A DNA stretch of 64,000 bases, taken from NCBI RefSeq assembly GCF_042655485.1, contig NZ_JBHSMC010000003.1:124001-188000 (forward strand), given 5' to 3'. Below are positions 43,503-52,490 of this stretch, piece after piece; within the stretch, counting starts at the first letter, position 1; every line of letters begins with the position of its first letter. Made by a program: the position numbers and the translations under genes. The DNA comes from Lederbergia graminis. GTDB taxonomy: Bacteria > Bacillota > Bacilli > Bacillales > Bacillaceae_C. The notes beneath the pieces are model-generated. The model was not told the DNA's origin. It did no database searches and saw nothing but the letters and a program-made list of their open reading frames with translations.

Positions 43503-44180
43503 ATGAACATTGGCTTTGATTTAGACCAAACTCTATTAAATTTTAATAAATGTGAAAGAGAGTCATTAATAGAAGCATTTATTACACATAACATCTTAAC
43601 TGGTAGGGATGATGAGAGATTAGAGCATCTTCTAAATATTTATGCTCATGTAAGTAGACATCATTGGGGACAAAGAGGAGAGAAATCAGTTCTGGATGTG
43701 ATACAACTTACTATTTATGATTCACTTAAGGATTTTGCTCAAACTTTTAATGAAAAATATATTGCGGAAACATATTGGGAGTTCTTTTGTAGTTCCTCCT
43801 TTTTGGAACCTAACGCTATAGAAGTATTAGATTATTTAGCGGAAAAACATCGCTTGTTTTGTATGACAAATGGTTATAGTGAAACGCAAAGAGGAAGATT
43901 GAAAGCAGCAAATATTGAAGGATATTTTGAAGGAATATTCATTTCTGAAGAAAATGGCATTGCGAAACCTGATGCAAGATCATTGGAATTTTGTTTAAAA
44001 AAATTACAACTTAAGAAAGAGGAGACTATTTATATAGGAGATTCCTTAACAAATGATTACCCTGCTGCTAATGGAGCTGGAATCCACTTCTACTTCTACA
44101 ATCCCACAAATATTAAAGTAGAGGAACAAAATAGCCTAACTGAATTTCGAAACTTAAAAGAATTAATGGATTTTTTCTGA
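43503..44180 (+). CDS. HAD hydrolase, subfamily IA
   Basis: A 225-residue phosphatase. Motif I is FDLDQTLLNFNKCE (about residues 5-18), LFCMTNGYSETQRGRL is motif II, Lys sits in GIAKPDARSLEF and IYIGDSLTNDYPAANGAG is motif IV. AGGAGAAG site. Substrate unknown. Confidence 0.87.
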   Translation: MNIGFDLDQTLLNFNKCERESLIEAFITHNILTGRDDERLEHLLNIYAHVSRHHWGQRGEKSVLDVIQLTIYDSLKDFAQTFNEKYIAETYWEFFCSSSFLEPNAIEVLDYLAEKHRLFCMTNGYSETQRGRLKAANIEGYFEGIFISEENGIAKPDARSLEFCLKKLQLKKEETIYIGDSLTNDYPAANGAGIHFYFYNPTNIKVEEQNSLTEFRNLKELMDFF

Positions 44181-44222
44181 GATTTAGTATGAAAAATCAT
44201 ATTATATTGGAGCGGATATTGT

Positions 44223-44696
44223 ATGGATTATGAAGTACCTAAACATGGCATTTCAGTTTCTGCCTTCGTTATGAATGAGAAAGAGGAGGTCTTATTGGTT
44301 AAAACTCATTGGCGTTCATATACTTGGGAAATGCCAGGAGGAAATGTTGAGGTTGGTGAGCCATTAGATAAAGCAGTTAGCAGAGAGTTTTTAGAGGAGA
44401 CAGGGATTACAATTCGACCCATCGGTATAACAGGTGTCTATTACAATGCAACGAAACACGTTTTATCAGTGGTGTTCAAGGCTGAGTATGTTAGTGGTGA
44501 AATAAAAATCCAACCTGAAGAAATAAAAGAGGCAAAGTATATTAAAATTACGGAAGATAATATAGATGAATATATAACGCGACCACAACAAAAATCGCGA
44601 ACTCTTGATGCAATGAATTCAAAGTATTTTATTCCATATGAAACATGGGAAGTAAATCCAAATTATAACTTATTGTCTAGGCTTTATAATGACTGA
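44223..44696 (+). CDS. Nudix hydrolase
   Basis: A 157-residue Nudix protein. The box GGNVEVGEPLDKAVSREFLE followed by ETG (about residues 38-60) is canonical. ISVSAFVMNEKEEVLLVKTH is the first strand pair. The next gene is a second Nudix paralogue 33 nt later. Substrate unknown. Confidence 0.88.
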   Translation: MDYEVPKHGISVSAFVMNEKEEVLLVKTHWRSYTWEMPGGNVEVGEPLDKAVSREFLEETGITIRPIGITGVYYNATKHVLSVVFKAEYVSGEIKIQPEEIKEAKYIKITEDNIDEYITRPQQKSRTLDAMNSKYFIPYETWEVNPNYNLLSRLYND

Positions 44697-44729
44697 ATTA
44701 ATATTAACCACATATGGAGGGTCAGAGAG

Positions 44730-45158
44730 ATGTTTATTGTAAATGTAGAAGCAGCTATACGTAATAATGAAAAGTGGCTTATCATTGAACGCAGTAAGAA
44801 AGAGGAGCATGCAGGGGGCTTACTATCTCTAGTTGGTGGCAAAGTGGAGCTTGAAGGAAACAGTAAAGATATTTTAGAAAGAACACTAATACGTGAGATT
44901 TATGAGGAAGTTGGGGTGGAAGTGAGGGATGAATTAATCTATGTACATAGTACATCCTTCATTACTGATAAGGGAGAAAATGTAGTAGACGTTGTGTTTC
45001 TCTGTGAGTACGATTCTGGTGAGGTATTTCCAAAGAGTTCTAATGAAGTTGAAAATGTTCATTGGCTAACAGTAGAGGAAATGCAACAAAATTCAAAAGC
45101 ACCAGATTACTTGATAGATAGTATTAAAAAGGCGGAATTATTGATAAAACGTGACTAG
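44730..45158 (+). CDS. Nudix hydrolase, long-box variant
   Basis: A 142-residue Nudix protein. GGKVELEGNSKDILERTLIR, then EIYEEVG carry the box (about residues 34-60) with a few extra residues before the REXXEE part, as in one group of Bacillus Nudix proteins. EGGV site is TGGAGGG. The next gene begins 10 nt later and is probably co-transcribed. Confidence 0.83.
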   Translation: MFIVNVEAAIRNNEKWLIIERSKKEEHAGGLLSLVGGKVELEGNSKDILERTLIREIYEEVGVEVRDELIYVHSTSFITDKGENVVDVVFLCEYDSGEVFPKSSNEVENVHWLTVEEMQQNSKAPDYLIDSIKKAELLIKRD

Positions 45159-45168
45159 GGTGAGGAAC

Positions 45169-45666
45169 ATGGAATCAAAGCTAATCATTATTCGTGGTAA
45201 TTCAGGAAGTGGAAAAACAACAACGGCGAAAAATCTTCAAGCGCACCTAGGACGCGGGAACCTTTTAGTTTCTCAGGACACTGTTCGCCGTGACATGTTA
45301 AAGGTACGGGATAGAGAAGGAAATCTATCAATTGATTTGATTCGGCAAATCGCTGAATACGGAAAAGATAAATGTGAGTTTGTTATTGTCGAAGGGATAT
45401 TATACTCCTATTACTATGGAGAAATGCTTCATGGTCTAATCGAATTCTTTGATCGAAAATCATATACATTTTACTTTGATTTGCCATTTGAAGAAACACT
45501 TAAACGCCATAACTCTAGCCCGAAAAAGAGCGAATTCGGGGAGGAATCTTTACGTACTTGGTGGAATCCCAAGGACTATCTAGGTGTGGAAAATGAAATA
45601 AGTTTAACTGAAGAAATGTCTCAAAAAGATGTATTGGAAGTTATTTTAAAGCAGATAGAGAAATAG
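45169..45666 (+). CDS. P-loop kinase-like protein
   Basis: A 165-residue AAA/kinase-fold protein. Walker A is IIRGNSGSGKTTTAKNL (about residues 6-22), VSQDTVRRDML follows, and FVIVEGILYSYYYGEM resembles the Walker B and lid region. RTWWNPKDYLG is a family block. Similar proteins are annotated as zeta-toxin-like or aminoglycoside or nucleotide kinases. ATG 45169 follows GGGTGAGG. Substrate unknown. Confidence 0.78.
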   Translation: MESKLIIIRGNSGSGKTTTAKNLQAHLGRGNLLVSQDTVRRDMLKVRDREGNLSIDLIRQIAEYGKDKCEFVIVEGILYSYYYGEMLHGLIEFFDRKSYTFYFDLPFEETLKRHNSSPKKSEFGEESLRTWWNPKDYLGVENEISLTEEMSQKDVLEVILKQIEK

Positions 45667-45742
45667 TTATTTGTATTTTTATCTATTAACCTAGTTAATT
45701 GAAGCAGATAATAAAGCATTTGAATTGGGGAGGTAGTATTGA

Positions 45743-46291
45743 ATAACTGTTGGTAAAACCCATAGTGGAAAAACAACATTTGCAAGAGCACTAGAAAAAG
45801 AGTTATCGAATTCATTTGTTATGGATCAAGATAATCATGCGGAATTTATAAATACATACTATAAGAACCTACAACCAAAAAAGGGACCTAATACTCTTAA
45901 GCATTCCATATCAAAGTTACTTGTAGAATATGCGAAAGAAAATACGGATTTTCACTTTATTATTTGTAATTCCAATCGAAGTCGCAAAGATAGAATATAT
46001 CTTCTCGAAAAGCTATTTCCTAAACAGCAATTTATCCGTATTCTGGTACATTTTGATATACCAAATCTTATTCTCCAACAGCGAGTTGAGAAAAGTCAAC
46101 GCAGTACTAAAATATTTAGGAGTGCTTCTAACTTCCAGGAAGTACTTACTCGTCAACAGAAAGATAGTTTAAAAGAGGATATCGCAGATCCTATAGAAGA
46201 TGAAGCGGACTACTTATTTGTCATTCATGATAACAAGGAAGTTGATTCAGTTATGAAGGAAATAGTTCAAATTTCTGACATGAAGTATTGA
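45743..46291 (+). CDS. P-loop ATPase with damaged or AUA start
   Basis: A frame of 182 codons. It opens at ITVGKTHSGKTTFARALEKE, a Walker A motif with almost no residues before it, and continues DQDNHAEFINTYYKNLQPKK, ICNSNRSRKDRIYLLEKLF and STKIFRSASNFQEVLTRQQ. The frame is preceded by TGA and TAG, with no ATG, GTG or TTG before the P-loop. GGGGAGG at 45727-45733 is 9 nt before ATA 45743 and 5 nt before an out-of-frame TTG at 45739. Either a small indel near 45740-45745 has put the start out of frame, or AUA is used. An internal ATG at 45821 would remove the P-loop. Confidence 0.6.
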   Translation: MTVGKTHSGKTTFARALEKELSNSFVMDQDNHAEFINTYYKNLQPKKGPNTLKHSISKLLVEYAKENTDFHFIICNSNRSRKDRIYLLEKLFPKQQFIRILVHFDIPNLILQQRVEKSQRSTKIFRSASNFQEVLTRQQKDSLKEDIADPIEDEADYLFVIHDNKEVDSVMKEIVQISDMKY

Positions 46292-46364
46292 GAAGGTTGA
46301 TTCCTTTTAAGTTACAGTTTCTATCTATAGGAACATGCACTAGTCCTAGATCAGAGGTGAGCTC

Positions 46365-47159
46365 ATGCAAGCATTTGTGCGAAATAAAGATATACTAGCT
46401 GATTTATATCTACCTAAAAAGGATAAGAACAATAAAATTGGGATTGTTTGGCTTCCAGGTTTGCCCAACCAACCAAAAGAGGCATTATTAGGAAATCGAA
46501 TTTCAGAGGCTGGATTTACTATGTTACATCCACGTTATCCAGGCAGTTGGCAAAGTTATGGTAATTTTGGACCTACATCTTCATTAGAAGGGGCATTATT
46601 GGCGCTAGAGTTACTATCCAAACGAAAAACGATTGATCTAGCATCTCAAAATGAAGTGGAATGGGATGTTAATCACTTAATCTTGGTAGGGCATAGTTAT
46701 GGTGGTGGGATAGCTATGTGTGCTCAAGGAGTATCGCAATTATCAGATGCTACCATTGTTTTTAGTCCGCTATTAGAAGCACACCTTCAAAATGAAGATC
46801 CCTTATATCCAGAAGATGATTTAACAACCCTTTATCCATATTTAAAAAGATGCCATGAAAATACATTTCGAAATCTTGATGTAAATGAATGGGAAAATTT
46901 TTTGAAGGGGAAACATCCATGTAACCCTAATAGGTATATAGATGTCCTGGTGAAAAATCCAATTCTACTAATACATGGAGAAGAGGACACTGTTATTCGC
47001 CCATATCATACTGAGAATTTTTATAACAAGTTAAAAAGGAATGGCTCTGATTGTATCGATTTAATGATGATAAATGGAGCGGGTCATGACAAAACTCTCC
47101 CGGTAGATACGTTTGATTTGTGGTCAGAGTGGATTAAAAAGAGGTTCAGTATAATTTGA
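46365..47159 (+). CDS. Alpha/beta hydrolase
   Basis: A 264-residue hydrolase with prolyl-oligopeptidase-like fold. The nucleophile elbow is LVGHSYGGGIAM (about residues 106-117), the Asp is in LLIHGEEDTVIRPY and the His in INGAGHDKTLP (about 239-249). The N-terminus DILADLYLPKKDKNNKIGIV lacks a signal peptide, so it acts in the cytosol. Substrate unknown. Confidence 0.86.
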   Translation: MQAFVRNKDILADLYLPKKDKNNKIGIVWLPGLPNQPKEALLGNRISEAGFTMLHPRYPGSWQSYGNFGPTSSLEGALLALELLSKRKTIDLASQNEVEWDVNHLILVGHSYGGGIAMCAQGVSQLSDATIVFSPLLEAHLQNEDPLYPEDDLTTLYPYLKRCHENTFRNLDVNEWENFLKGKHPCNPNRYIDVLVKNPILLIHGEEDTVIRPYHTENFYNKLKRNGSDCIDLMMINGAGHDKTLPVDTFDLWSEWIKKRFSII

Positions 47160-47208
47160 ATTTCTACATATAAGAATCTATTTAACTAGGAAATATAAGG
47201 AGAAATTA

Positions 47209-48143
47209 ATGACTAATACAGTTATTAAAAAAGCAGAACAAATCGCAGAAGATTTTTTACAAGAAACAGCAAAAGATTCATATCAAATACTAGGTAAAGG
47301 TATTGTTAATGAGGTTTGTGTTGTAGAAACAAATAGCAATAAAGTCGTCATCCGCATGAACAGTAAAGATACATATCCTACATTTTTGAAAGAAAAATGG
47401 TGCATTGAGCAAGCGCTAGCTGCAGGAATTCCTAGTCCAGAAGTTCTGTCAGTGGGGATATTTGGTGAAACAGCATATATGATTCAAACGTTCGTAGATG
47501 GTGATAATGGGTTAGATAGTCCAAAACATCGAGATCAAATTTGGCGAAAACTTGGAGAATACCTCCATATTATTCACAATATACCCGTTAAAGGATTTGG
47601 AGAAAATTTGGATGATGCAGGACAAGGTGTTTTTTCTTCTCCTCCCCACCCAGGGTCAGATGCAGTTGGTTGGGCTACGTAAATTATAATATCAACAGTT
47701 TAACGGAACATGATCAACTAATTGAGTTAGGTGTCATCAATAAGACAGAATCAAAAAGAGTTCGAAAATTGTTCGAGAATATCAAGAATGAAAAATTCAA
47801 ATTTGGCTTAAATCATGGAGATATTTCCTTGAAAAATACGATTATTAGCGACGAAGGACAAGTATCATTGCTAGATTGGGGCAGTGCACAAGTTAGTGTA
47901 GTACCACATGAAGACATTAATGAAATATGGAAGTGCCAAATGCTTGGTGGAGGTCCTACTTCGCAGGAATTGAGTGCATTTTTAGAAGGCTATGGTTTAA
48001 AAGAAGAAGACCTGACAAATATGAAACCTTTTATGCTGTTAAGGGCCTTCGACAATGTGAGATGGGCATTTGATCAAAGCCCCGATCTAATTGAGGCCTA
48101 TGCAAAGTTTGCGAGACGAGTGGTGGAAATGACGCTGGATTAG
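47209..48143 (+). pseudogene. APH-fold kinase gene split by a one-base frameshift
   Basis: Two overlapping frames encode one protein. The first (47209-47682) has the N lobe (KVVIRMNSKDTY, GKGIVNEV) and stops at ACG TAA just after DAVGW. The second frame, read from about 47670, continues with GYVNYNINSLTEHDQLIELG, the catalytic loop LNHGDISLKNTII and the metal site LLDWGSAQ. Adding one base in the GGG run at 47672-47674 restores a single frame of about 311 residues. As written both halves are non-functional alone: the first lacks the catalytic loop. A homopolymer sequence error is possible. Confidence 0.85.
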
Positions 48144-48175
48144 ATAGATACAATAAACTTGTACAAAAAAAGGAG

Positions 48176-48198
48176 ACTCGCCACAAATGTGGTCGAGT
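48176..48198 (-). terminator. Terminator for the minus-strand gene
   Basis: ACTCG CCACA and TGTGG T CGAGT form a stem; on the minus strand it is followed by CTCCTTTTTTT, so it mainly ends the unknown minus-strand gene. Confidence 0.75.
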
Positions 48199-48201
48199 TA
48201 T

Positions 48202-48684
48202 TTAACATAGAACAATAATTTTAAAAGGTGTTGTCATAGCTGGGATACTTTTTGTGGCAACACCATAGATTACAATTAAATCACGGTTAGCTGGGCTATT
48301 TGTAAAGGATAGCCCATTTCTTATGAAAATTTTCGTGAATGGGGATATATTTAATTGTAATTGCCCATCACTACTCACCAATTGCTGATTAAAATAGTCA
48401 ACTTTTACATTTTGATATGGACTATTTTTCACCATCACAAGTGCTGGATACTGTGGTGGATAAATAAGAATTGCCGGTGCATCTCCATCGTAATAACCCG
48501 TTACAAGATCCCCAATTGTCAACGCTACATGGTCGACAATGTAAGTGCTAGGGGATACTACAAAATTTACTATTCCTCCTAGTCCGTTTTCTACCGTAAT
48601 TATTTTATGACAGCCATCATTTTCATTCGTAAAAAAATTATTAATCATTGTGACTGTTCCAGTAAAAGAAAGAAAATTTGTCAT
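48202..48684 (-). CDS. Unknown beta-rich protein
   Basis: A 160-residue protein, mostly beta-strand, with GTVTMINNFF, GGIVNFVVSPSTYIVDHV, DLVTGYYDGDAPAILIYPPQ and DGQLQLNISPFTKIFIRNGL. The pattern of short strands and conserved YPPQY recalls OB-like small proteins seen in Bacillus and Paenibacillus genomes, but I cannot name a family. No signal peptide. ATG 48684 is chosen because GGAGG lies 6 nt upstream. Confidence 0.65.
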   Translation of the reverse strand: MTNFLSFTGTVTMINNFFTNENDGCHKIITVENGLGGIVNFVVSPSTYIVDHVALTIGDLVTGYYDGDAPAILIYPPQYPALVMVKNSPYQNVKVDYFNQQLVSSDGQLQLNISPFTKIFIRNGLSFTNSPANRDLIVIYGVATKSIPAMTTPFKIIVLC

Positions 48685-48847
48685 GCCATACCTCCATTCC
48701 TTCATAACAAACGTATTTGGGCATTCGCTATTTGTACCATATGTAGGTAAGCACCTAGATGACAGTGTAAATGCCTACAAAATTCGAAATATAGGTGGGA
48801 TATATTGGATAATATGGTATCGTATATATAAATGGGAGGCGATTGAA

Positions 48848-48904
48848 ATGAGAAACAATCAAAATATTAGAGGGCAAAACAATAAGGGGATAACGCGTAA
48901 GTAG
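48848..48904 (+). CDS. Possible 18-residue peptide
   Basis: ATG 48848 is preceded by GGGAGG with 8-nt spacing and opens a frame of 18 codons, MRNNQNIRGQNNKGITRK, which is rich in Asn, Gln, Arg and Lys. The good ribosome binding site is the only support; it could be a leader peptide for the APH gene that follows 49 nt later. Confidence 0.3.
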   Translation: MRNNQNIRGQNNKGITRK

Positions 48905-48953
48905 CCCAGAAACAACGTCGTTCCCCTAAAACAAAATAGGGGTAATGTAAAAC

Positions 48954-49838
48954 ATGGTTATTTTTAATGTTAAGTTAGTTGAAAGTTTAATTAGAGAACA
49001 ATTTCCTCAATGGGCCAATTTAGAAATCAAACCAGTTAAAAATGGTGGACATGACAATCGAACCTTTCATTTAGGTGAGAATATGAGTGTCAGGTTGCCG
49101 AGTGCTGAATGGTATGTTCCACAAGTTGAAAAGGAACATACATGGTTGCCGTATTTATCGAGACATCTTTCTCTGCCAATATCGATACCACTTGCGAAAG
49201 GGAAACCTAACAAGGATTATCCATATCCATGGTCGATATACAAATGGTTGGATGGAGAGACTATAACTCATGAAAATATTGTAGACAAAATTCAATTTGC
49301 CAAGGATTTAGCAGGATTTTTAGTTGAGTTACAGTCGATTGACGCTACTGATGGTCCTTTTGCAGGGGAGCATAATTTTCATCGAGGTGGAGATTTAGCT
49401 GTTTATGATGAACAATCTAAAAACGCGATTGAAAATAATAATGAGATTTTAAATGCAGATTTGTTACGTGAAATATGGGAGTTATCGCTACAATCAAAGT
49501 GGAATATAAAACCTGTTTGGCTTCATGGCGATGTGGCACCAGGAAATCTCCTCGTGAAAGATGGAAAACTATGTGCCGTCATTGATTTTGGAGTTTTAGG
49601 AGTAGGCGATCCTGCTTGTGATGCTGCAATGGCTTGGACATTTTTTGATGACATCAGTAGGAAGGTTTTTAAAAATGCGTTAAAAATGGATGAAGAAACT
49701 TGGAACAGAGCAAGAGGTTGGGCACTTTGGAAAGCATTAATAACTTTTGATGGTAATAAGGATACGAATAAAATAAAAGCGGATGAGGCAATGCATGTAA
49801 TAGATACAGTTATTGCTGAGTATAAAGGATCAAAATGA
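48954..49838 (+). CDS. APH-fold phosphotransferase
   Basis: A 294-residue phosphotransferase close to the aminoglycoside or macrolide phosphotransferase group. GGHDNRTFHLGENMSVRLPS is the N-lobe nucleotide region, WLHGDVAPGNLLVKDGKL (about residues 184-201) the catalytic loop, and AVIDFGVLGVGDPACDAAMA the metal site. All catalytic residues are intact. Resistance function is inferred. Confidence 0.87.
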   Translation: MVIFNVKLVESLIREQFPQWANLEIKPVKNGGHDNRTFHLGENMSVRLPSAEWYVPQVEKEHTWLPYLSRHLSLPISIPLAKGKPNKDYPYPWSIYKWLDGETITHENIVDKIQFAKDLAGFLVELQSIDATDGPFAGEHNFHRGGDLAVYDEQSKNAIENNNEILNADLLREIWELSLQSKWNIKPVWLHGDVAPGNLLVKDGKLCAVIDFGVLGVGDPACDAAMAWTFFDDISRKVFKNALKMDEETWNRARGWALWKALITFDGNKDTNKIKADEAMHVIDTVIAEYKGSK

Positions 49839-49849
49839 TTTAAATACTG

Positions 49850-49877
49850 TTGTAATTTATGGAAAAATGGATATAAT
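49850..49877 (+). promoter_or_regulatory. Sigma-A promoter of the T-box argS unit
   Basis: TTGTAA at 49850-49855 and TATAAT at 49872-49877 with a 16-nt spacer, ahead of the T-box leader. Confidence 0.7.
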
Positions 49878-49904
49878 TTAAACAATATAATTAAAAATCA
49901 ATGA

Positions 49905-50140
49905 TAAAGAGAGTAGTTATTTGTGAAAAAATAGCGAGTCAAGGATGGTGTGAGCTTGGCATGTAGCAGATAATGAAGCGCACTTTAGAGATGCTTTCCT
50001 GAAATGAAGTAGGGAAAGCCGGGGATACCTCGTTATAAGGTTAAGTGGTTTTTATTAAAACAATTTGAGTGGTACCGCGGGATAATATAATAAACTCTCG
50101 TCTCTTCGTTATGAAGAGGCGGGAGTTTTTTTATTTTTAG
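49905..50140 (+). promoter_or_regulatory. T-box riboswitch (arginine)
   Basis: A leader that senses uncharged tRNA and controls the downstream arginyl-tRNA synthetase gene. It has the AGTA motif of stem I (49912-49915), a long stem I region, the T-box core TGGTACCGCGG at 50070-50080, whose UGGU pairs with the tRNA NCCA end, and a terminator hairpin (50092-50138: AACTC..CTCTTC, GAAGAG..GAGTT, T7). A CGC triplet at 49979-49981 in the context GAAG-CGC-AC fits a specifier for Arg; that detail is less certain than the T-box itself. Confidence 0.92.
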
Positions 50141-50151
50141 GAGGAAATAGG

Positions 50152-51831
50152 ATGAACTTTAAAGGCGAATTTGTTAATGTTCTCTACGATGCTTTAGATG
50201 GACAATTAGACAAAATAAAATTAAAACACATGATTGAACAACCAAAATTTGATTATATGGGTGATATGGCATTTCCATGTTTTGAATTGGCGAAAATATT
50301 GCGTAAGTCACCCCAAGTAATTGCGCTTGAAATTACGGAAAGACTGAATACACCATTATTTGAGAAAGTAGAAGCGGTAGGTGGCTATGTCAATGTATTC
50401 CTTCAGAAAAGGGCAGTATCTTCTATTGTAATAAATCAGATACTTTCACAAAAAGAGGATTATGGGAGAGTAAATATTGGGGAAGAAAAGGTGATAACAA
50501 TTGATTTTTCCTCACCTAATATAGCGAAGCCTTTTTCCATGGGGCATCTACGTTCCACAGTGATTGGAAATGCACTCGCATTAATTTCAGAAAAAGCCGG
50601 ATATCAGCCAATCAGAATTAACCATTTAGGTGATTGGGGTACCCAGTTCGGAAAATTAATTGTGGCATATAAAAAATGGGGCAATGAGGAACAAGTAAAA
50701 CAACAACCTATAAAAGAGTTACTAAAACTTTATGTAAAGTTCCATGAGGAAGCAGAAAAACTACCCACTCTAGATAATGAAGCGCGTAACTGGTTTAAAA
50801 AGTTGGAAGATGCAGATGACGAAGCGATATCATTGTGGAAGTGGTTTCGAGATGAATCGATAAAAGAGTTTTCTAAGGTATATGAGTTATTAGGAATTAA
50901 GTTTGACTCGTATCATGGTGAAGCTTTTTTTAATGATAAAATGGATCGAGTTGTTACATTGCTCGAAGACATGAAATTGCTTCAAGAATCGGATGGAGCT
51001 CAAGTTGTTCCTATAGAGAATATGCCTCCTTGTTTAATTAAGAAGACCGATGGTACAACACTCTATGCAACTCGTGATTTAGCTGCAGCAATGTACAGAC
51101 AAGAAACATATCACTTTGCTAAATCTCTCTATATAGTAGGAAATGAGCAATCGCTCCATTTTAAACAAGTATTTGCTGTGTTAGATAAAATGGGATATGC
51201 ATGGCAGGAAGGCATGATACATGTGCCATTCGGAATGATTTTAAAAGACGGGAAGAAAATGTCCACCAGAAAAGGTAAGGTGGTACTACTTGAAGAAGTG
51301 CTGAAAGATGCAATTGCATTAGCATTAAAGGATATTAAAGAGAAAAACCCGAATCTTGATCATCAGGAAGAAGTAGCTCGTCAAATTGGAACTGGAGCAG
51401 TTATTTTTCATGATTTGAAAAATTATCGTCAAAACGACATCGAGTTCTCTTTAGAAGATATGCTGAAATTTGAAGGAGAAACTGGTCCTTATGTTCAATA
51501 TACACACGCTCGCGCCGCATCTCTGTTAATAAAAGGTAATTATCAAGCAAGAATAGAAAATATTAATATTCATGATGAAGCTTGGCCAATCATTTCAAAG
51601 CTAATAGCTTTCCCTGAAATCGTTCAACGTGCAATGGAAGAGTATGATCCATCACAAATTGCAAAATACGTTATCGAACTTGCAAGAGCATTTAATAAAT
51701 ACTACGGATCAGTAAGAATTTTAGATGACAATGAGCAAAAACAAGAAAGACTAGCACTCGTATACTCGGTCAAAGTCGTCTTAAATGAAGGCTTACGATT
51801 ATTAGGAATTGAAGCTCCTGAGGAGATGTAG
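50152..51831 (+). CDS. argS: Arginyl-tRNA synthetase
   Basis: A 559-residue class I aminoacyl-tRNA synthetase that charges tRNA-Arg. The N-terminal Add-1 domain (1-115) is followed by the HIGH-type motif FSMGHLRST (about residues 128-136) and the KMSKS-type motif KKMSTRKGKV (about 365-374). The C-terminal anticodon-binding domain has ETGPYVQYTHARAASLL and FNKYYGSVRIL. Full length. Its T-box leader means it is induced when charged tRNA-Arg falls. The setting among resistance genes suggests a second, accessory argS rather than the housekeeping copy, but that needs the rest of the genome. Confidence 0.95.
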   Translation: MNFKGEFVNVLYDALDGQLDKIKLKHMIEQPKFDYMGDMAFPCFELAKILRKSPQVIALEITERLNTPLFEKVEAVGGYVNVFLQKRAVSSIVINQILSQKEDYGRVNIGEEKVITIDFSSPNIAKPFSMGHLRSTVIGNALALISEKAGYQPIRINHLGDWGTQFGKLIVAYKKWGNEEQVKQQPIKELLKLYVKFHEEAEKLPTLDNEARNWFKKLEDADDEAISLWKWFRDESIKEFSKVYELLGIKFDSYHGEAFFNDKMDRVVTLLEDMKLLQESDGAQVVPIENMPPCLIKKTDGTTLYATRDLAAAMYRQETYHFAKSLYIVGNEQSLHFKQVFAVLDKMGYAWQEGMIHVPFGMILKDGKKMSTRKGKVVLLEEVLKDAIALALKDIKEKNPNLDHQEEVARQIGTGAVIFHDLKNYRQNDIEFSLEDMLKFEGETGPYVQYTHARAASLLIKGNYQARIENINIHDEAWPIISKLIAFPEIVQRAMEEYDPSQIAKYVIELARAFNKYYGSVRILDDNEQKQERLALVYSVKVVLNEGLRLLGIEAPEEM

Positions 51832-51943
51832 TTTAACTAGTTCCATTAAAACTGCATAGCGGGCTAGAGGTCATATGTGATGAGGGGGATTTTGTCTTAT
51901 ATACGACTAATGAAGCCAATTAAATTTGAAAGGAAAGATCCCG

Positions 51944-52423
51944 ATGAAATATCATTTGCAGGAGCGTGGTTCCTTCAATATTGTAGGAATAAAGGAATTA
52001 ATTAATTGTAACGATGAATTCGACCAGTCTAAAGAAATTGATCGTTTTTGGACTCAGATTAGTCAAGATGGTATGATTGACCGCTTACTAAGCTTAAATA
52101 GTGGCCAAATATCGGGTCTAATCGGTGCAACTGTAAATTATATTCATGAGAAAAACCAGATTGAATACTGGGTGGCTGTGGATTCCAACGAACAATCACC
52201 TGAGGGATTAAATAGTTTTGAAGTACCCGCTTCGAAATGGGCAATTTTTGAGGTTGTTGGGCCGGTAGCAGATGTCGTGCCGGCAACATGGAAGAAAATA
52301 TATTCCGAATGGTTTCCATCAAGCGATTATGAACATAGCGGTGCACCTTCTTTAGAAGTATATAAAAGTGCCGACCCAACCAGCCTTATGGCTAAAACGG
52401 AAATTTGGATCCCAATCAAATAG
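51944..52423 (+). CDS. GyrI-like effector-binding protein
   Basis: A 159-residue stand-alone AraC-type effector-binding domain. RGSFNIVGIKELINCNDE is the first strand-helix, IEYWVAVDSNEQ and KWAIFEVVGPVADVVPATWK follow, and LEVYKSADPTS..KTEIWIPI ends the repeat. Such proteins bind small hydrophobic molecules or modulate gyrase. ATG 51944 follows AAAGGAAAG. Confidence 0.85.
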   Translation: MKYHLQERGSFNIVGIKELINCNDEFDQSKEIDRFWTQISQDGMIDRLLSLNSGQISGLIGATVNYIHEKNQIEYWVAVDSNEQSPEGLNSFEVPASKWAIFEVVGPVADVVPATWKKIYSEWFPSSDYEHSGAPSLEVYKSADPTSLMAKTEIWIPIK

Positions 52424-52490
52424 GGACCATTTCCTAGGTAATTACACATGATAACTATATTTAGGATGACTTAAAAAGGAGGAGGAAATA

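Noticed and set aside
45821..46291. Start of the P-loop gene at internal ATG 45821
   Set aside because: It would remove the Walker A motif, which is clearly coded upstream in the same frame, and has no ribosome binding site.
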